Shown: piece by piece, positions 12,168 to 24,457 of the stretch | Numbering within the stretch: position 1 is the stretch's first letter | Layout of the letters: every line of letters starts with the position of its first letter | NCBI GenBank assembly: GCA_032358165.1 | Contig: JAALGY010000001.1 | Location: forward strand, 496,001 to 560,000 | Length of the DNA stretch: 64,000 bases | Reading direction: 5' to 3' | From: Diplosphaera chodatii | Taxonomy: Eukaryota; Chlorophyta; Trebouxiophyceae; Prasiolales; Stichococcaceae | Made by a program: the position numbers and the translations under genes | The notes under the pieces: generated by a model | What the model saw: only the letters and a program-made list of their open reading frames with translations | Database searches by the model: none | Told to the model about the DNA's origin: nothing

Positions 12168-14092
12168 ATGAATGCTCCTCTTCCGGACCAGCTGGGCGCG
12201 CTGTTAGGGTCAAGCACCGGCCTTGCCATCGTCCTTGCACTTGGCGTGACGCTGCTGCTGCTGAGTAAGCCTTGTGGGGCTGGTGGCTATGCGTTTTGGA
12301 GGCAGCTTTGGCCTCACATTCGCTGCGTGTGAAGGACGATGGATCAGTTGCCGTAATCAGATGCCATGTTGGCTATTGCTCGAACGAGGTGTTGTGTGTG
12401 CCTTGCCATGCAGCGCTGCTTGCGGTGCGGAGTAGTGTGTCGCGAGGGCGCACCATCCTCATTCTGGGACCCTGCAACGCGGGCAAGACCGCGCTGTGGC
12501 TGCAGGTGCTGCGCCATTCAAGCCTGCGCAGTTGCCTCAGAACACTTTCTTGTGACAACTGCACTGCAGGCATGAGCAGCCTACAGCAGCATAGCAGCTG
12601 CTGTCGAGGCTTGGCAGCAGCTCATGGACGTGCTGTTGGCACCAGGGCGGGATCCCAACATGCTGTGAGGTTGTGCTTTTGGTATGGCCATGCAGCTGCG
12701 AGAGGGCGGGCCGTGCCGCGGCACTGTCGCATCGCTGCAGGAGAATGAGGACACCTTCCAGCTGGCCGATGCAAAGGTGCAGTTCCTGCGCCCACAGCAG
12801 TTGTCACTACAGCAATATGACACAAGCCCTCTGACGCCTCCGCTTAGATAAACGCTGCGCACGCCGCTTCACCACCTCACCAAGAGTGCCGGTCCCCGGC
12901 CCAAGGCATTGGCCCATTTTGCAGGGCGGTGGCAAGGCCACGCTCGTGAACCTGGTGGACGTGCCGGGGCACCCGCGGGTGCGGCGCGGCTTCGAGCGGC
13001 ACCTGCGCGGCGTGCACGGCATCGTATTCGTGGTGGACGCCCTGGACTTCCTGCCCCACAAAACGGAGACCGCAGAGTGAGGACCCGAGGTTCACCTTGG
13101 GGGTTGACATTGTAGCTAGGAGCCTAGCCGCAGGGCACGTGCAGATTCACACGTGCATGAGAGCGGAGCAGCGTTCGGGCAGCGAGCTGCCACAGTGGCC
13201 ACTCGTGCAGCGGCGTGCGCGAGGTGATGCTGAGCTGCATGGGCACTGTTGGGCAGGCAGCTGTACGAGGTGCTGGCGGCGAAGGGGGTGGCAGGGCGGC
13301 GGCTGCCGGTGCTGCTGGCGGCGAACAAGGCGGACCAGGGCGCCAAGGCGCACACGCCCGACTTTGTGCGCCGGCGCCTGGAGCGCGAGCTGTGCGTCCC
13401 CTGTAATAAACCCTAATCCGCAACCCCCGCAACACCTGCCAAGTGGGCAATGGCCAGACTGATGCACACGGCACATGCCCCTCAACCGCCCATCAGCGCT
13501 GGCATTGTGTGTGACCCTGCTCGGTGTTGACCAAAGGTGAACCTCTTGGCTGGGTTTGGTGCTCCTGGGATGCGGGTGATGACTGCTCCTGACGAGTCGG
13601 TCACCTGCCTGCAGTGATACGCTTCGGGCGACGCGGGCAGCGCAGCCAGCGGCTGGCGGCAGCGGCGACAGCGTGGCGCTGGGGAAGCCAGGCGAGGCGC
13701 TGACGTTCGAGTCCCTCGCACGCGCCAAGGGCGCCAAGGTGAGATGCCGCAATCCTTGCCTCACATGGCACACTTCTGCTGCTGTGAATTTACTGTTGTA
13801 CTGCTGGTGGCTGAGGCGGTCAAACAGATGTGCACCCAGCTGAGGGTTGTGCATGCAGTGAAGCTGCGTTCCTTGCACTCTGCTGCGGCATCATCGCCTT
13901 GGTACAAGACAACATCCAGCCTCAACACGGTTCTGATATTCTGCATCGACCGACAGCGGAGACCCGGCGTCATGCCATGGGCTGACTACGGGGTGCATCT
14001 CTGCGGCACAGGTCAGCGTGGCGAGCATCTCAGCCACTGCAGGGGACGTGCAGCCGGTGGTGGACTTCATCCATTCCTGCTTGCCGGCATGA
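12168..14092 (+). CDS. SRPRB: Signal recognition particle receptor subunit beta
   Basis: Membrane-anchored small GTPase that docks SRP receptor alpha and ribosome-nascent chain complexes at the endoplasmic reticulum. Seven exons close in phase: 12168-12264, 12414-12505, 12696-12776, 12925-13076, 13257-13391, 13615-13738, 14012-14092, giving 253 residues, the usual family size. An N-terminal transmembrane helix (GLAIVLALGVTLLLLS) precedes the GTPase. G1 is GPCNAGKT; the switch/G2 region contains LREGGPCRGTVASLQENEDT, very like plant SR-beta; G3 is DVPGHPRVR; G4 is AANKAD; G5 is ISATAG. LERELDTLRATRAAQ and LGKPGEALTFESL also match the family. Intron 5 contains a short AAACCCTAA trace. Confidence 0.95.
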
Positions 14093-15366
14093 CAGCGGGT
14101 AACGGAATGCGTAACGTCACACTGACACGCCTTAGTCATCCCTGATGCAGCCTGACAAGCTGTGGCAGAGGGCATACACCAGCGTCGGTTATTGGTGATG
14201 TATCAGATGAAACAAGTGGAGCTCACCACACTCAGGTCCAGGCCGGCTGGCTGGCAACACCAACCGTCAAGCAAGACCCGAATGTACGGCAGCATCGTGC
14301 AGTAGCACGACACCGCCAGATTGGCCCCGCCCTGTAGCCAGCACAACTTTGCATGACAACTGGGAGGGCCGCGTGGCGCTAGTAGTGCACGTTTCACTTG
14401 TGATCAGTCCTCATCTGAGTTGTGGGATCGCCTCTCTGGCAGCGCTCGCGTCCAGTGCATCCCTGGTGGCCAGCTGCATGGGCCTAAAGTCTCGCTGGTA
14501 TTCGGGTGGACCACGGGAATAAAGGCGTCCGTGCCATTCTCGCCCAGGAGACACTGCAGAGGAAGGAGCTTGTGTGACGTACATTTCTGGGACTGCCAAC
14601 CGAGCCACCTGGTGGCAGCACAGTCGCTGTCACGTCGGCGGGAACCCCGCTGATCCTTCCGGTGAGGACTGGTGCGGCTGCGCTGCTGCTGTCTCCTGGG
14701 AGCTGATCTGATGCAGATGGTCCTCAACCTATTGCTTTTTGATCGCGTGATCCTGAACCGCCAGCAGCAACGCAGACCTTACCTGTGGCCAGCCTCTCAA
14801 GACGTCCCATAAGTACCAGTGAGACATCATCGAACATGTTCTAGTGCGCTGTGACACACTTATCCCAGTGTCAAACTCATGCTCACGCTGGTGCAGGCCG
14901 GAAGATCGCACTGGCACGCCTGTGAAGGTGGCCCTGCGGTACGTGGGTGCGCGGTCCCCTGCGCAAGGTCAGGGGCACGTTAGCGCCGTAGGAGGCGCCT
15001 ATCCACTGAGCGGCGCCTACTCTGCGGGCTTGATCAGCTGCTGCCGGTGCCGGACGGCTGGTCGACGTGCCTGCGGCGCGGCCCAACGGCAGCTGGCTGC
15101 GGGTGTGCTGGGTGCTGCGACGCCCACCCAGGGTGGCGTGTAGGCGACAGCAGTACGAAAATCTGCCGCCTACTGGGCGATCGAAACACACGCCTTACTC
15201 AGGGAAGCTGCGGGACCAATGACGTCACTGCCCTAGCGCACAAGCGCTGCAGCTGCCCGGGCGCAGCGGGCACCCACCAGCAGCTTTTGCAGGCGCGCCA
15301 CAGGGGACCCAGCTGCAGCCAGCAGCGGCAGCCGCGCCGCCTGCCGGGCAGCGACCGCCTGCCGTG
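14093..15366. other. Unresolved stretch between SR-beta and GT90
   Basis: Some frames look mildly protein-like but I cannot join them into a gene. On the plus strand, about 14910-14965 reads TGTPVKVALRYVGARSPAQ followed by GT, and about 15050-15143 can read VDVPAARPNGSWLRVCWVL. On the minus strand, about 14404-14610 has an open frame with LATRDALDASAAREA. None matches a family I know. A small extra gene or 5' untranslated exons of the GT90 gene are possible. Confidence 0.35.
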
Positions 15367-18300
15367 ATGGGCAGCGCGGACGACGATGCGCCCCTGGGGG
15401 CGCCGCCGCCCAGCGGGGAGCGCAGGCGTCCGCTGCCCCGCGTGGCGTCGCAGGGGACGCTGCCGCGTGTGGCGTCGCAGGGGAGGCTGCGCCGGCAGTC
15501 GCTGCTGCCGGCCAGCGTCGCGGTAGCGCGCGGCGTCTGCCTGGCCGTCGCCACCATGCTGCTGACGGTTGCCCTGGTGAGTCACACGAGGTCGCCACCA
15601 TGGGCAGGCTAGGGTTGTCTGCATGGAAGCAGCTGTGCCCTGGGATGCAACCGGCATTGTAGCAATGCAGCATGTACCATTGCGGATGACAGAACTTAGG
15701 CAGCGTGCCAGGGTGCTGCGAGCTTCACCTGCAGATATCGCGGCCAGGCAGCTGTGATCATCGGAGGTTTGGTCGAGATGCCTTTCAGCAGTGTAATTAC
15801 CCACCAAATGGCTCAGCTAGACAGCAACATTTCTTGTGCCATGCCAGCCCACCCTTGCTCGCATGCGCAGGTGCTGTCGCTGCACGTGGGCGCGGGCGGC
15901 AACGTCAGGATGAGGCATCGCGCAGAGGCCCTTGTCGATGTGTTGGCAGAGCGCGCCCTGGACTCCACCAACACCTCAGCTGTGGGTCGCCACATGATGG
16001 GTCATCAGCATCGTGTGCCAGGAGCTCGGCATGGGCCTAAGCCTGTGCTCTGCTGTGATGCATGCATCCGCAGCTGATGTTGCCTGCAAGGCACCACAGA
16101 CCGCTCGTTGACATGAAGTCCACAGCGCCAGCATGCATTCTTACCTTGATAGTGTGACAGCAAGCTGCAGCTGCTCGACAGCCCTGTGGTGCGAGGGATT
16201 GGCAGACAGCAGCGCAGCAGTCCGACATTCGGACGGTGTAAAGTGCCAGGGGTTGATGTTGTGCTGGCTACCCTGCAGTGGCGGAAGGTGGTGCTGGCCA
16301 GCTTCAGCCCCTGGTACGGCACACGACGGGGTGCGAGTGCTGTGCTGCTGAACGTAACGGAGGATGTCCAGGTATGCCGCTAAGGTCTATGTCACCTGTG
16401 AAGCCACATCAGATTTGCAACATGGCCTCAGTCGTGGCTGCAATGCTCAACACTTGACAGCTCACGCTGCCACAGGGAAGCCAGTTACAGCCCTGTGTTG
16501 GACCCAAGGCCATGCCCTGTGTTGACACTGACGACTCGTATGTTTGCAGGCCGCAAATGACACAGTGACGGTGGTGGAGAAGATCGAGCTGGACCCGAAC
16601 CGCAAGCGCACGGTGCACAGGAACCCGCGCGACACCAGCTGGCAGCAATGTGAGTGCACATCCTGCCACGCCGCAACCTTGCAGACAAATCATGCTACAG
16701 CCATCATTGGGCGCGCCTGCACTTGAGAGCACCTGCTTCTGGGTGGTGTGCAGTCACCGTCGTGAAGCCTGCGGGGGTGGAGGCGCGCAGCGTCTGGAAT
16801 GGCAGCGACATCGTCAACGAGTACATGAACAAGGAGAATACGGAGGACGCGCCGCCCGGCTCTGTGCTCGTGAGCCAACACACGCTGGCCGCCCTCTGTT
16901 TGCACAGTCGTGGGACTACTGGAGCTGTGTTGCGTGCTATGGCAGCAAAGACCTGCTGCTGAATGTCCTGGATCATCGTGGCTGGGATGTCAGCACACTG
17001 TGCTGCACATGCACTCCCCGCTGAGAGCGGCATTGTAATGGGCAGCATGCTCTCTTCGACATGACGGCACATCTGCATGTGCAACTTCAGCTCGACGTGT
17101 GGCTTGGTGTTGCCCGGCGATGGCAAAGTGTTGTTGTACAGTCCTTGGACCGAGCCCCCCGCCTGTGCAGGACGCCATCGGTTCGGACCTAAAGCCCTGG
17201 CAAGGCGGCATCTCGCAGGACCAGATCGAGCAGCTGTACTGCGGCCTCGGGGAGGCCAGCCTCCGCATCCAGGTGAACTTCATGTACCTGCAGGCTTATG
17301 TACCAGCAGGCGCTGACCAGCAGCCAGGGCGGGTAGTACAAGAGTTGTCGGTAGCGAGCATGCTAGGCTTGCCCACAGGGGCTGCTGCAGCGCCCTGATC
17401 AGATGCGTCTTGGGATGCACCCTGTTTTGGGGTGGAAGCCAAATGGAACTGTCCATGAACCATGCCGAGCATGAACAGCACCAACAGCCAGAAGGATGCT
17501 GCTGCTGCTGTGTTGAGGTTGCAGACGACGGTCGATGGCAGCAGTCGGATGTGAGCTCGCGGCTTGTTGCATGCAGATCATCAACAACCTGGCGTATGTC
17601 ATTGGGGAGTCCAAGTCCAGGTTCCAGCAGCGCCACCACCGCCTGAAGCTGCAGATCCAGGAGGTGAGCACTGATCAGTGTACCTCTTACAAGTTGCAAG
17701 TGCTGCTTGCCAGACAGACGCTGTCTTTGCTACAGCATGCACGTTGAGCAGCAGGCCACAACTGTCGACAGTGCTGTTGTCTGTTGTCGCAGTTCATCCA
17801 GAAGTACCAGGGGGACGAGCTGCCGCCCAACAGTGCGCCGCAGCACGGCACGCGCAATGTGGACTTCATCATATGGACGGGCGACGGCTATCCCCCGGAT
17901 GAGCGACTGGAAGACGGGAAGAGTGACAAGGTACACACTTTTGCACCTAGTATGTTTCTGACAGCACGGTCTTGATGTCAGGCTCATGTGTCACGGCAGC
18001 AGATACATGCTGCAACTGCTTCTAGTATAGCAGCATGGATTAAACTCACCGTGCCATATTGCCTGTCTTCGTTTGGAGGATGTCGGATGCATGCAGCAGC
18101 AGTGTGCCTCCTCGATTGCACTGCATCAGCTGAGGGCACTCGGCCTACTACTGGCACCTTACTACTTTAAGCTATGAGGTGATGTGAGCCTGTGGGATGC
18201 AGGGCCCGTGCAACGTCACGTGGGGGCCGATGTTCGCGACCGGTAGGCAGGCGGCGCAGCGCGACAGCCCGGTGGTGCTGGTGCCGGACGAGACCTTCCT

Positions 18301-21300
18301 CTCAGGGCTGCCGGATGCAGATGTGCCCCCATGGCAGGAGCTCCAGGTACGGCATCCAAGCTACTGCACGCTGTAGTTCAGACAGCAGGTCATATTTCGG
18401 CCTCATGCTTGAAACAGGCCATGATACTGGGACTGCCTATGCGCCATCTGCGAGCATGACTTTCTCTGGGCGGGGTGATATGTCGTGCCATCATGTGTGA
18501 CATCTGAATGTTATAAAATGTCCTGTCCAGCTCCTTTTGGCAAGGGCAACATCATGTCTTTGAGCATCTACACCCATGTGTCGCATGTGCAGCTATGGCT
18601 GTAGCCTTTGCACTGAGGATTCAGTCACTCTTGCCAGTGCAGATGTTTTCGAGCTGTTGCACCAGCTCAACAGCGGCGTCCTGACGGTGCCTCATGCAGG
18701 GTGCGCGTTCAGCATCAGGCGCAAAGCAGTAGCCCGCTTCAACACCTCTGTTGCGGTCTGCTTGCAGCCGAAGCTGTGGGCCATCAAGAACGACCACACA
18801 TGGGCCAAGCGGAGGCCGGAGATCCTGTTCCGCGGGGCGCGCAGCACCCCCGCACGCCTGGAGCTGTTCAAGAACAGGGCGCTGCTGGATTCGCCGCTCA
18901 CAGACTTCGCGTTCACGGATGCCGGCGACGATGACGCAGCAGCAGGATTCGTGAAACCCGAGTGAGCTGTCTGCGTGTCTGCCAACGCCAATGCATGCGC
19001 TCGGCTGCGACCGTCAGTCGCATGCCTCAACAGCTCATGGCCTGTGATACTCAATGGATGGACACATGATATGTACCCTAGTTAGGGTGTTGCATGATGG
19101 TCCAGCGCCCGGGCGGTGCTCTGTTGTAGGCGTGGACCCCTAAAGGTGCTGTCGAAAGCCATTGTGGTTTTGCTGTATATGGCGGTTATTCTTGCGCCTG
19201 CGCTGACCCCATGTTGTGCTGTGCAGAGATGGCTACCTGCACCCGACGTACCAGTGCGGCACACGGTACATCCTACACATGGAGGTACAGCCCTCCTGGT
19301 CAATTGACAGCATCTTAACACACGACACATCACGGCATGTCTGGCAGCCTGGGCGTTGCTCAAGTCTGCTGCAGAGCTGCTGTGGCACATCTGCGCTGCG
19401 GCGCAGCATCAGTGTTGCACCATGCCTGCAGAGCATTGGATGGCTGTCGCAGCAGGCGCCCTGGCACCCGTTGAGCAGGCAGCTCAGCGTCAAACGCCAG
19501 CGGCACTGCTGCTACATTACCTGACCACTCGGGCTATTGGACACAACACCTCTGTTGCAGGGACACACCGTGGCCAGCAGCCTGCGGTACGGGCTCGCGT
19601 GTGGCTCCGTGGTGCTGTGGCCCCGGGACCCCGGGAACTACCGCGAGGAGTTTTTCCACCCCATGCTGAAGGTGGGCCATGGCGCAGCTCCACAGCAGCT
19701 TCAGGCACCTGTCTCCGCGCAGCTTGCAGCCAAATACATCTGAATGTGGCTGCCGGCATGGTGGACACCCACCAGTATCGTCAGCGCCACACTGCGATGT
19801 CAGGGCTTAAGCAAGGCCTTTCATGCCTTGTCCCATGACCTCCGGCAGATGCTTGGCCAGTGGTCGAGGTCGCCTGGAAGTTTGCGCCAGCACAGCATGA
19901 TGGCATGCATGGTGGTGTGCCTGCAACGGGTTCAGCTGTGAGCAGCTGGATTTGAACATACGAATCCCGAGGGGAAGCGCAGCATCGGGACACAGCATGC
20001 AAATGATAACAATGCCAGGACATGAGCAGTGGTGGCTGTCGACACCGTAGGAACCCTAAACCCTTTACCCTAAACCCGTAGGACGGCGTCCAGCTGCGGA
20101 TCCTGGATCCGGTGACGCCGGACAACTTGGGGCAGCACATACTGAAGGAGGTGGAGCGGCTGGAAACAGCGGCTGAGGCCAGCAACGTGACCGCCCGGCT
20201 GGCCAAGCGCGCCGGGGCGTTCGCGGACTACCACCTCGCCGGCGGGTATCCCTACCACGAGTGGCGGCTCCAGTACTGGAAGCAGGTGGGCGGCTGCCAT
20301 TCTGCAATGCTCGTGCGCAGATGCAGTGCTGGTACAGGGAGGGGCCAAGCAGAGTGCCAGCGCTGGCTGGTGGAGATTGGCCTCTGGCTCTGACAACCAC
20401 CCTTGCTCCGTGGCGCAATGTTCCTTGTGGGCTATTGGCGCACACCGCCATGTTGTCGTGCTCAGGGACCCTGCAGCTGCACCCCGACTGCTGACGACCG
20501 GCAGAGCCATCGAATGGCACCGCACATGATCGCCAGCGCATGGCTTGCAGGTGGTCAACCAGTATGCGACCATGCAAGACTTCACGCTCAAGGAGCCGCA
20601 CCCAGACGCGGTTCCGCTCGAAAACAGCATCGCACGTGGGGAGCACTACACGGATCTGCCGCCCCTGGTGGACGCCCGGAACTGCTCAGTCTGCAAGGTG
20701 CAGAGCGCTGAGAACCCCTGCACATGGACTGCTGTACACCATGTGTCTCAAGCACGTCCACACCTGCAGTGTGTGCCTTGTGCTATTGACCGAAGTCTAC
20801 TCCTAACCGTAGTGTGGTCCTTGGGCTTGATGTTGCCTGGGTTCCAGGGGTGTTTAGGCAGCAAGCAGGCACCAGAAATGTTTCAGCGTGCTGAAATTTG
20901 GTTGCTGCAGGCCTTCGGCTGGGGCCAGCCAGAGGAGGCAGCCAACCGGCAGGCAGTCCAGGATGCTGAGCGGGACGAATTCAACAAAAGGCGGGCCAAG
21001 GTGAGCGTCCACACATGCTGTAGCACCTGGGGATGATGCCACGCCTGCAGGCAGTTTGACTGCAGGCAAGTGTAGCATGTGTGACCCGTCCCGGAGGCGA
21101 CCCCTTGCCTTGGTGCAGCTTCTGCCCCCGAACTGAGTGTGCCGGCACTCTGACATGAGCAGGAACGCAGATCACCATGCACTTGACACCACCATGACAA
21201 TGGACCTCCACGTGCTGCAGGTCGGGGCGGCAGCCGACAAAATCCTGTCACGGCGGCGCGCCAAACGGAAGCAGGCGGAGGAGGAACGAGTGGAAAAGGA

Positions 21301-21757
21301 GCGAAAGGAGGCGGAGGAGAAGGAGGCGAAGGAAAAGGCGAAGCGCGACGAGCGGGCGGACGAGCAGAAGCGCGCAGAAGAGGAGAGGGCGAAGGCGGAG
21401 AAGGAGAAGGAGCGCGCGGCGCTGGAGGCCGACGAGGCCGCCCTCCAGGCCGCAAAGGCGAAGGAGGAGGCGGAAAAGGCGGCCAAGGGCACGGCGGACG
21501 AGCAGGCGGAGCAGCAGGCGGAGGTCGCCGAAAAGGCCGAGGAGGCAAAGGAGGCGGTGGAGGCGGCAGAGGCGCGCGATGCAGACGGGAAGGCGGAGGG
21601 AGATGCTGGCGATAAGGACGTGCAGGATGCCGCCAACCAGATGGCGGAGGACGCTGCAAAGGCGGCAGCTGACGGCAGGAGGCTGCTGGCCCGTGGCCGC
21701 CGGCTGCACTGGAGCCGCGTGCTCCGTCGGCTGGCGCTGCAGCGGACGCTAGACTAG
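15367..21757 (+). CDS. GT90/CAP10-type glycosyltransferase with long coiled-coil tail
   Basis: Type II membrane protein with a GT90 domain (PF05686: CAP10, POGLUT/KDELC-like O-glucosyl or xylosyl transferases); acceptor and sugar are unknown here. Sixteen exons close in phase: 15367-15576, 15871-15981, 16279-16371, 16550-16649, 16754-16869, 17171-17272, 17577-17663, 17793-17930, 18203-18346, 18768-18961, 19227-19284, 19561-19671, 20082-20285, 20551-20697, 20911-21000, 21221-21757, giving 813 residues. Residues 1-70 hold a duplicated PRVASQG motif and a transmembrane segment (VCLAVATMLLTVAL). The GT90 core shows VDFIIWTGDGYP, LVPDETFL, HTWAKRRPEILFRGARST, CGTRYILHMEGHTVASSLRY and VVLWPRDPGNYREEFFHPML. 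The final exon adds about 150 residues of Lys/Glu/Ala-rich coiled coil and a basic end (RRLLARGRRLHWSRVLRRLALQ). That tail is unusual for GT90 proteins. Confidence 0.85.
20053..20077. repeat. Telomere-like CCCTAAA motif inside a GT90 intron
   Basis: The sequence ACCCTAAACCCTTTACCCTAAACCC contains two perfect CCCTAAA units around a degenerate one, immediately before the 3' splice site at 20081. TTTAGGG is the telomere unit of Chlorella and land plants. It may be a relic of break repair by telomerase, or chance. Confidence 0.7.
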
Positions 21758-22157
21758 ATGCTTGATGCACCTTTCGTTGCTGACTATTGAGATTGGCTTT
21801 CATAAGCTGCCGGCTGACGACTCAGATGCTGAGTGGCGCTGCAGGGTGTGCTGCCCTGAAGCTTGCGTCGCTGGGACAGTCTTTGCTTTGCCATTCGTTT
21901 AGGTTCTGATTTGTGGTGGGTGATGAGTTGCTGCACTCTGGATCAAGGTGTCCTCCTTCGGACTGCACTGTTTGATGACGTTCAATTGTCACACTAGAGG
22001 ATCATTCTAGAGGATCATTAAAAGCTGAGCTAAGAACACCACTGGATGTTATTGCACAGAGCATCAGCTGCCCTGCTCCATACTCTAGGTGTGTACAAGG
22101 GTGCTGGGGTCACCAGGCGGCGGGCAATGCCAGTCTCATGGCAGCTGCTGAACGAAA
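21758..22157. other. Convergent 3' region
   Basis: Four hundred bases between the stop codons of the GT90 and PP28-like genes, expected to hold both 3' untranslated regions. The 15-base direct repeat ATTCTAGAGGATCAT-like (around 21999-22020) is the only visible structure. Confidence 0.45.
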
Positions 22158-23903
22158 TCAGGAGCTGGCCGCAGCGGCAGTGCCATTTGCCGGCGGTGCA
22201 AACCGGTCGAACCCCTCCTTCGCAATGCGCTCCTGCCGTTGCTGCTCCCTGCAGCTTGCACAGTGAGCACAAGGAGTGAGACACAGCAGTCAAGAGTTGT
22301 TCGCAATGCCAGGAGAGAACACCAAACCACAGCAAAGCAGCAGCAATTCCTGCCGGGTGGCCCAAGTACATGTTCATCATGAAGCCGATGTGGCAGCTTG
22401 GGAACGCCGTGTGCAGGGGATGTAAGCATGTGCAAGGGAGGAAAGCAAGCAAGTGCCAGGCAGCCCGCACCGCTTCTCGCGGATGAGCCGCAGCCGCTCC
22501 AGGTCCTTAGCCGCCTGCTCCTCTGCTTCCAGCTGCTCCGCGCTCCTGCAGAGAAGACGTGCAGGCACTGTGTGATGTCAGCAGAGTGTGCTGGTGTCGT
22601 TGTGCGGCGCCCAGTGGTGCATAGACTGACGGCGGCAGCTGTGAGCTCCTCCTGCGCAGGTTGATGGTGGTGGGCGCAGTGCCTTGCGCCGCAACTGGAT
22701 GTGCCAGTCGGCAGCTGCAGTCTGGCAGCCGGGGCGCACTATGCCGGCCCTGGTATCTTGCACACCAATGCTGACCTGGTTTTGGCGAAGTACATGCCAT
22801 GCAGTAGGCTCTGGATCTCCTGGATAACAACACAAGCCGAGGAGCAGCTCACTTGAAGCTTGCCGCTGCTGCTGGGGCGCTGGGGCCTGCTGGCGGCCTG
22901 GCCTGCCCCGGCCTGGCCTGCCCAGGGATGCGGATGTCCTCATCGTCGGACTCCGACTCCGTCTCCTCCTCTGAGTCGGTCTCCTCCTCGCTGCTGGAAG
23001 GCATCTGCCCAGCCGTCCTCGGCTGCAGGTCAGCGGCAGAAGCTGTTGCATGCAGGCTTCAGTTGCCCGGTGCTGCTGAGCGCAGCGTTACATGTTTGCA
23101 GCAGGGCTCCTGCATACCGGTCAAGGCACATGTACTTGCGCAAGAGGGCGTGTCGCTGACCTGATTGCCCGCTGCCTTTGCTGCCGCCGGCGCTGACTTG
23201 GCATCTGCCGCTGGTTTGGCGTCCGCCGCCGCCGCCGCCGCCGCCGCCTCCTCGTCCGAGTACTCGTCCTCGCTGTCTGTCGGCGGCATCAGGCCAGCCG
23301 TCGCCGGCTGGCCGGCTGCAGCAATGGCAAAGACGTTTTATGAGTGCCAGCAGGGAACTGGGGTCCCCCGCGCAGCGCAGCGTATCAAGCTACGCGAGCA
23401 CGAGCGTATTCGACCGACCCGGCCTGATAGCAGCATATTTGTTCGGTCACAAGGACACTCGAGCAGAAGTGCTGTGCGACTTTCATGCACACAGTCAGCG
23501 AGAACATGCATAGGCAGGGCCGACTGGTTGAAACCCAATTCCAGCCTTACAAGCCAACAAGCCACGTCACACGCCAGAGATGCAAAACACGGCTTTCTAT
23601 GCACATGCTGATAGCTCCTTCATCGCACAACAGCTCGGCTTCCGGTAGCTCCTTTCGGCATTCACCTGAATGGTCACTCTAGTTCCGGACTGCACGACCC
23701 AGGAGATGCGCATCGACTGGATATCTGTCATCCTCACCGTCTCGCTTCACTTTGACCTTGGCTACCTTCTCCTCCTCTGACTCGCTGCCCGAGTAGTCCG
23801 ATCCCGCTGCCTCTGTCGCTGGGCGTCCCCTGCCCCGGCCGCCGCGTGCTCTGCCGGACGATGCGCCGCCCTTGCGGGTGCCATGACCGCGTGTTTTGCC
23901 CAT
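22158..23903 (-). CDS. PP28/PDAP1-like acidic phosphoprotein (middle exons unresolved)
   Basis: Recognisable parts: exon 1 23903-23738 (MGKTRGHGTRKGG then an RG-rich stretch and an SDYSGSESEEE acidic patch), exon 2 23315-23161 (DSEDEYSDEE, a run of eight Ala, then DAKPAADAK), exon 3 23022-22853 (SSSEEETDSEEETESESDDED), a late exon 22545-22471 (EQLEAEEQAAKDLERLRLIR) and the last exon 22248-22158 (REQQRQERIAKEGFDRFAPP). The KDLERLRLIREKREQ block resembles the C-terminal helix of PP28/PDAP1 (casein kinase substrate) proteins, and the many Ser-Asp/Glu sites fit a casein kinase 2 target. Between 22850 and 22546 I could not find exons that keep the frame or show the expected NPN..SRREREE core. The family call is therefore tentative; any nuclear or RNA-associated charged protein remains possible. 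Confidence 0.45.
23223..23248. repeat. GCC trinucleotide run (poly-Ala)
   Basis: Eight consecutive GCC/CGC-phase units encode the poly-Ala run of the PP28-like protein on the minus strand. Such a pure run is prone to length polymorphism. Confidence 0.85.
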
Positions 23904-24457
23904 AGTGGTGATGTAAGTATCACTGTCGCCTTGCAAATGGGATGTGAAGCTTTGGCATGGTCGATCGGCAAAACCGCCTATCGTCAGGGGCCTGTCTGTG
24001 CCTACCAACCTAACATGCCACTCGAGTGGGTGCCCCTTTTGCCGGCAGGCAGCAATGCTTGTTTGAGCTTGTGACTGTAGAGCACGAGCTTGACTTTTGC
24101 CCAATGTCTAGTGACACCGGCCGTGCTTGGCATGGACCAAAGTCTGAACCGTGCTGGAGCTTGCTGTCGCCGGCTTGCCGCCCAGCTCGAGCGTGGTGTG
24201 AAGCGGCAATCATCCATCATATATCTAGAAGCCCTGCAATATGCATACAGCAAGAATGGCTTGCGACGGTCCAAACAGGACATCTGCATAAACTCATTGC
24301 ATCTCGAGAGCAGGCCACGGCAGGTTGATGTACATCCAGGGGCGAAAGGCACTGGCATCAGGTGCATCTGCACACCACTTGGCGGGATGAGCTGATGTGA
24401 ACGCTCATTGGACCGCTGCCCCGTGACCACCCATTGCTGTAGAATGACCCATTGCGC
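23904..24457. other. Intergenic, PP28-like promoter and COQ2 3' end
   Basis: About 550 bases between two minus-strand genes. No coding exon was recognised. It should contain the COQ2 3' untranslated region and the upstream region of the PP28-like gene. Confidence 0.4.

Noticed and set aside
20883..21803. A 306-residue Pro-rich reverse-strand open frame
   Set aside because: It is the antisense of the GT90 Lys/Glu/Ala coiled-coil exon; GAG and AAG codons read backward as Pro-, Leu- and Ser-rich sequence.
22546..22850. Exon EIQSLLHGMYFAKTR of the PP28-like gene
   Set aside because: It lies between plausible splice sites, but the frame with homologous appearance does not fit the phase left by the preceding exon, so it was not included.
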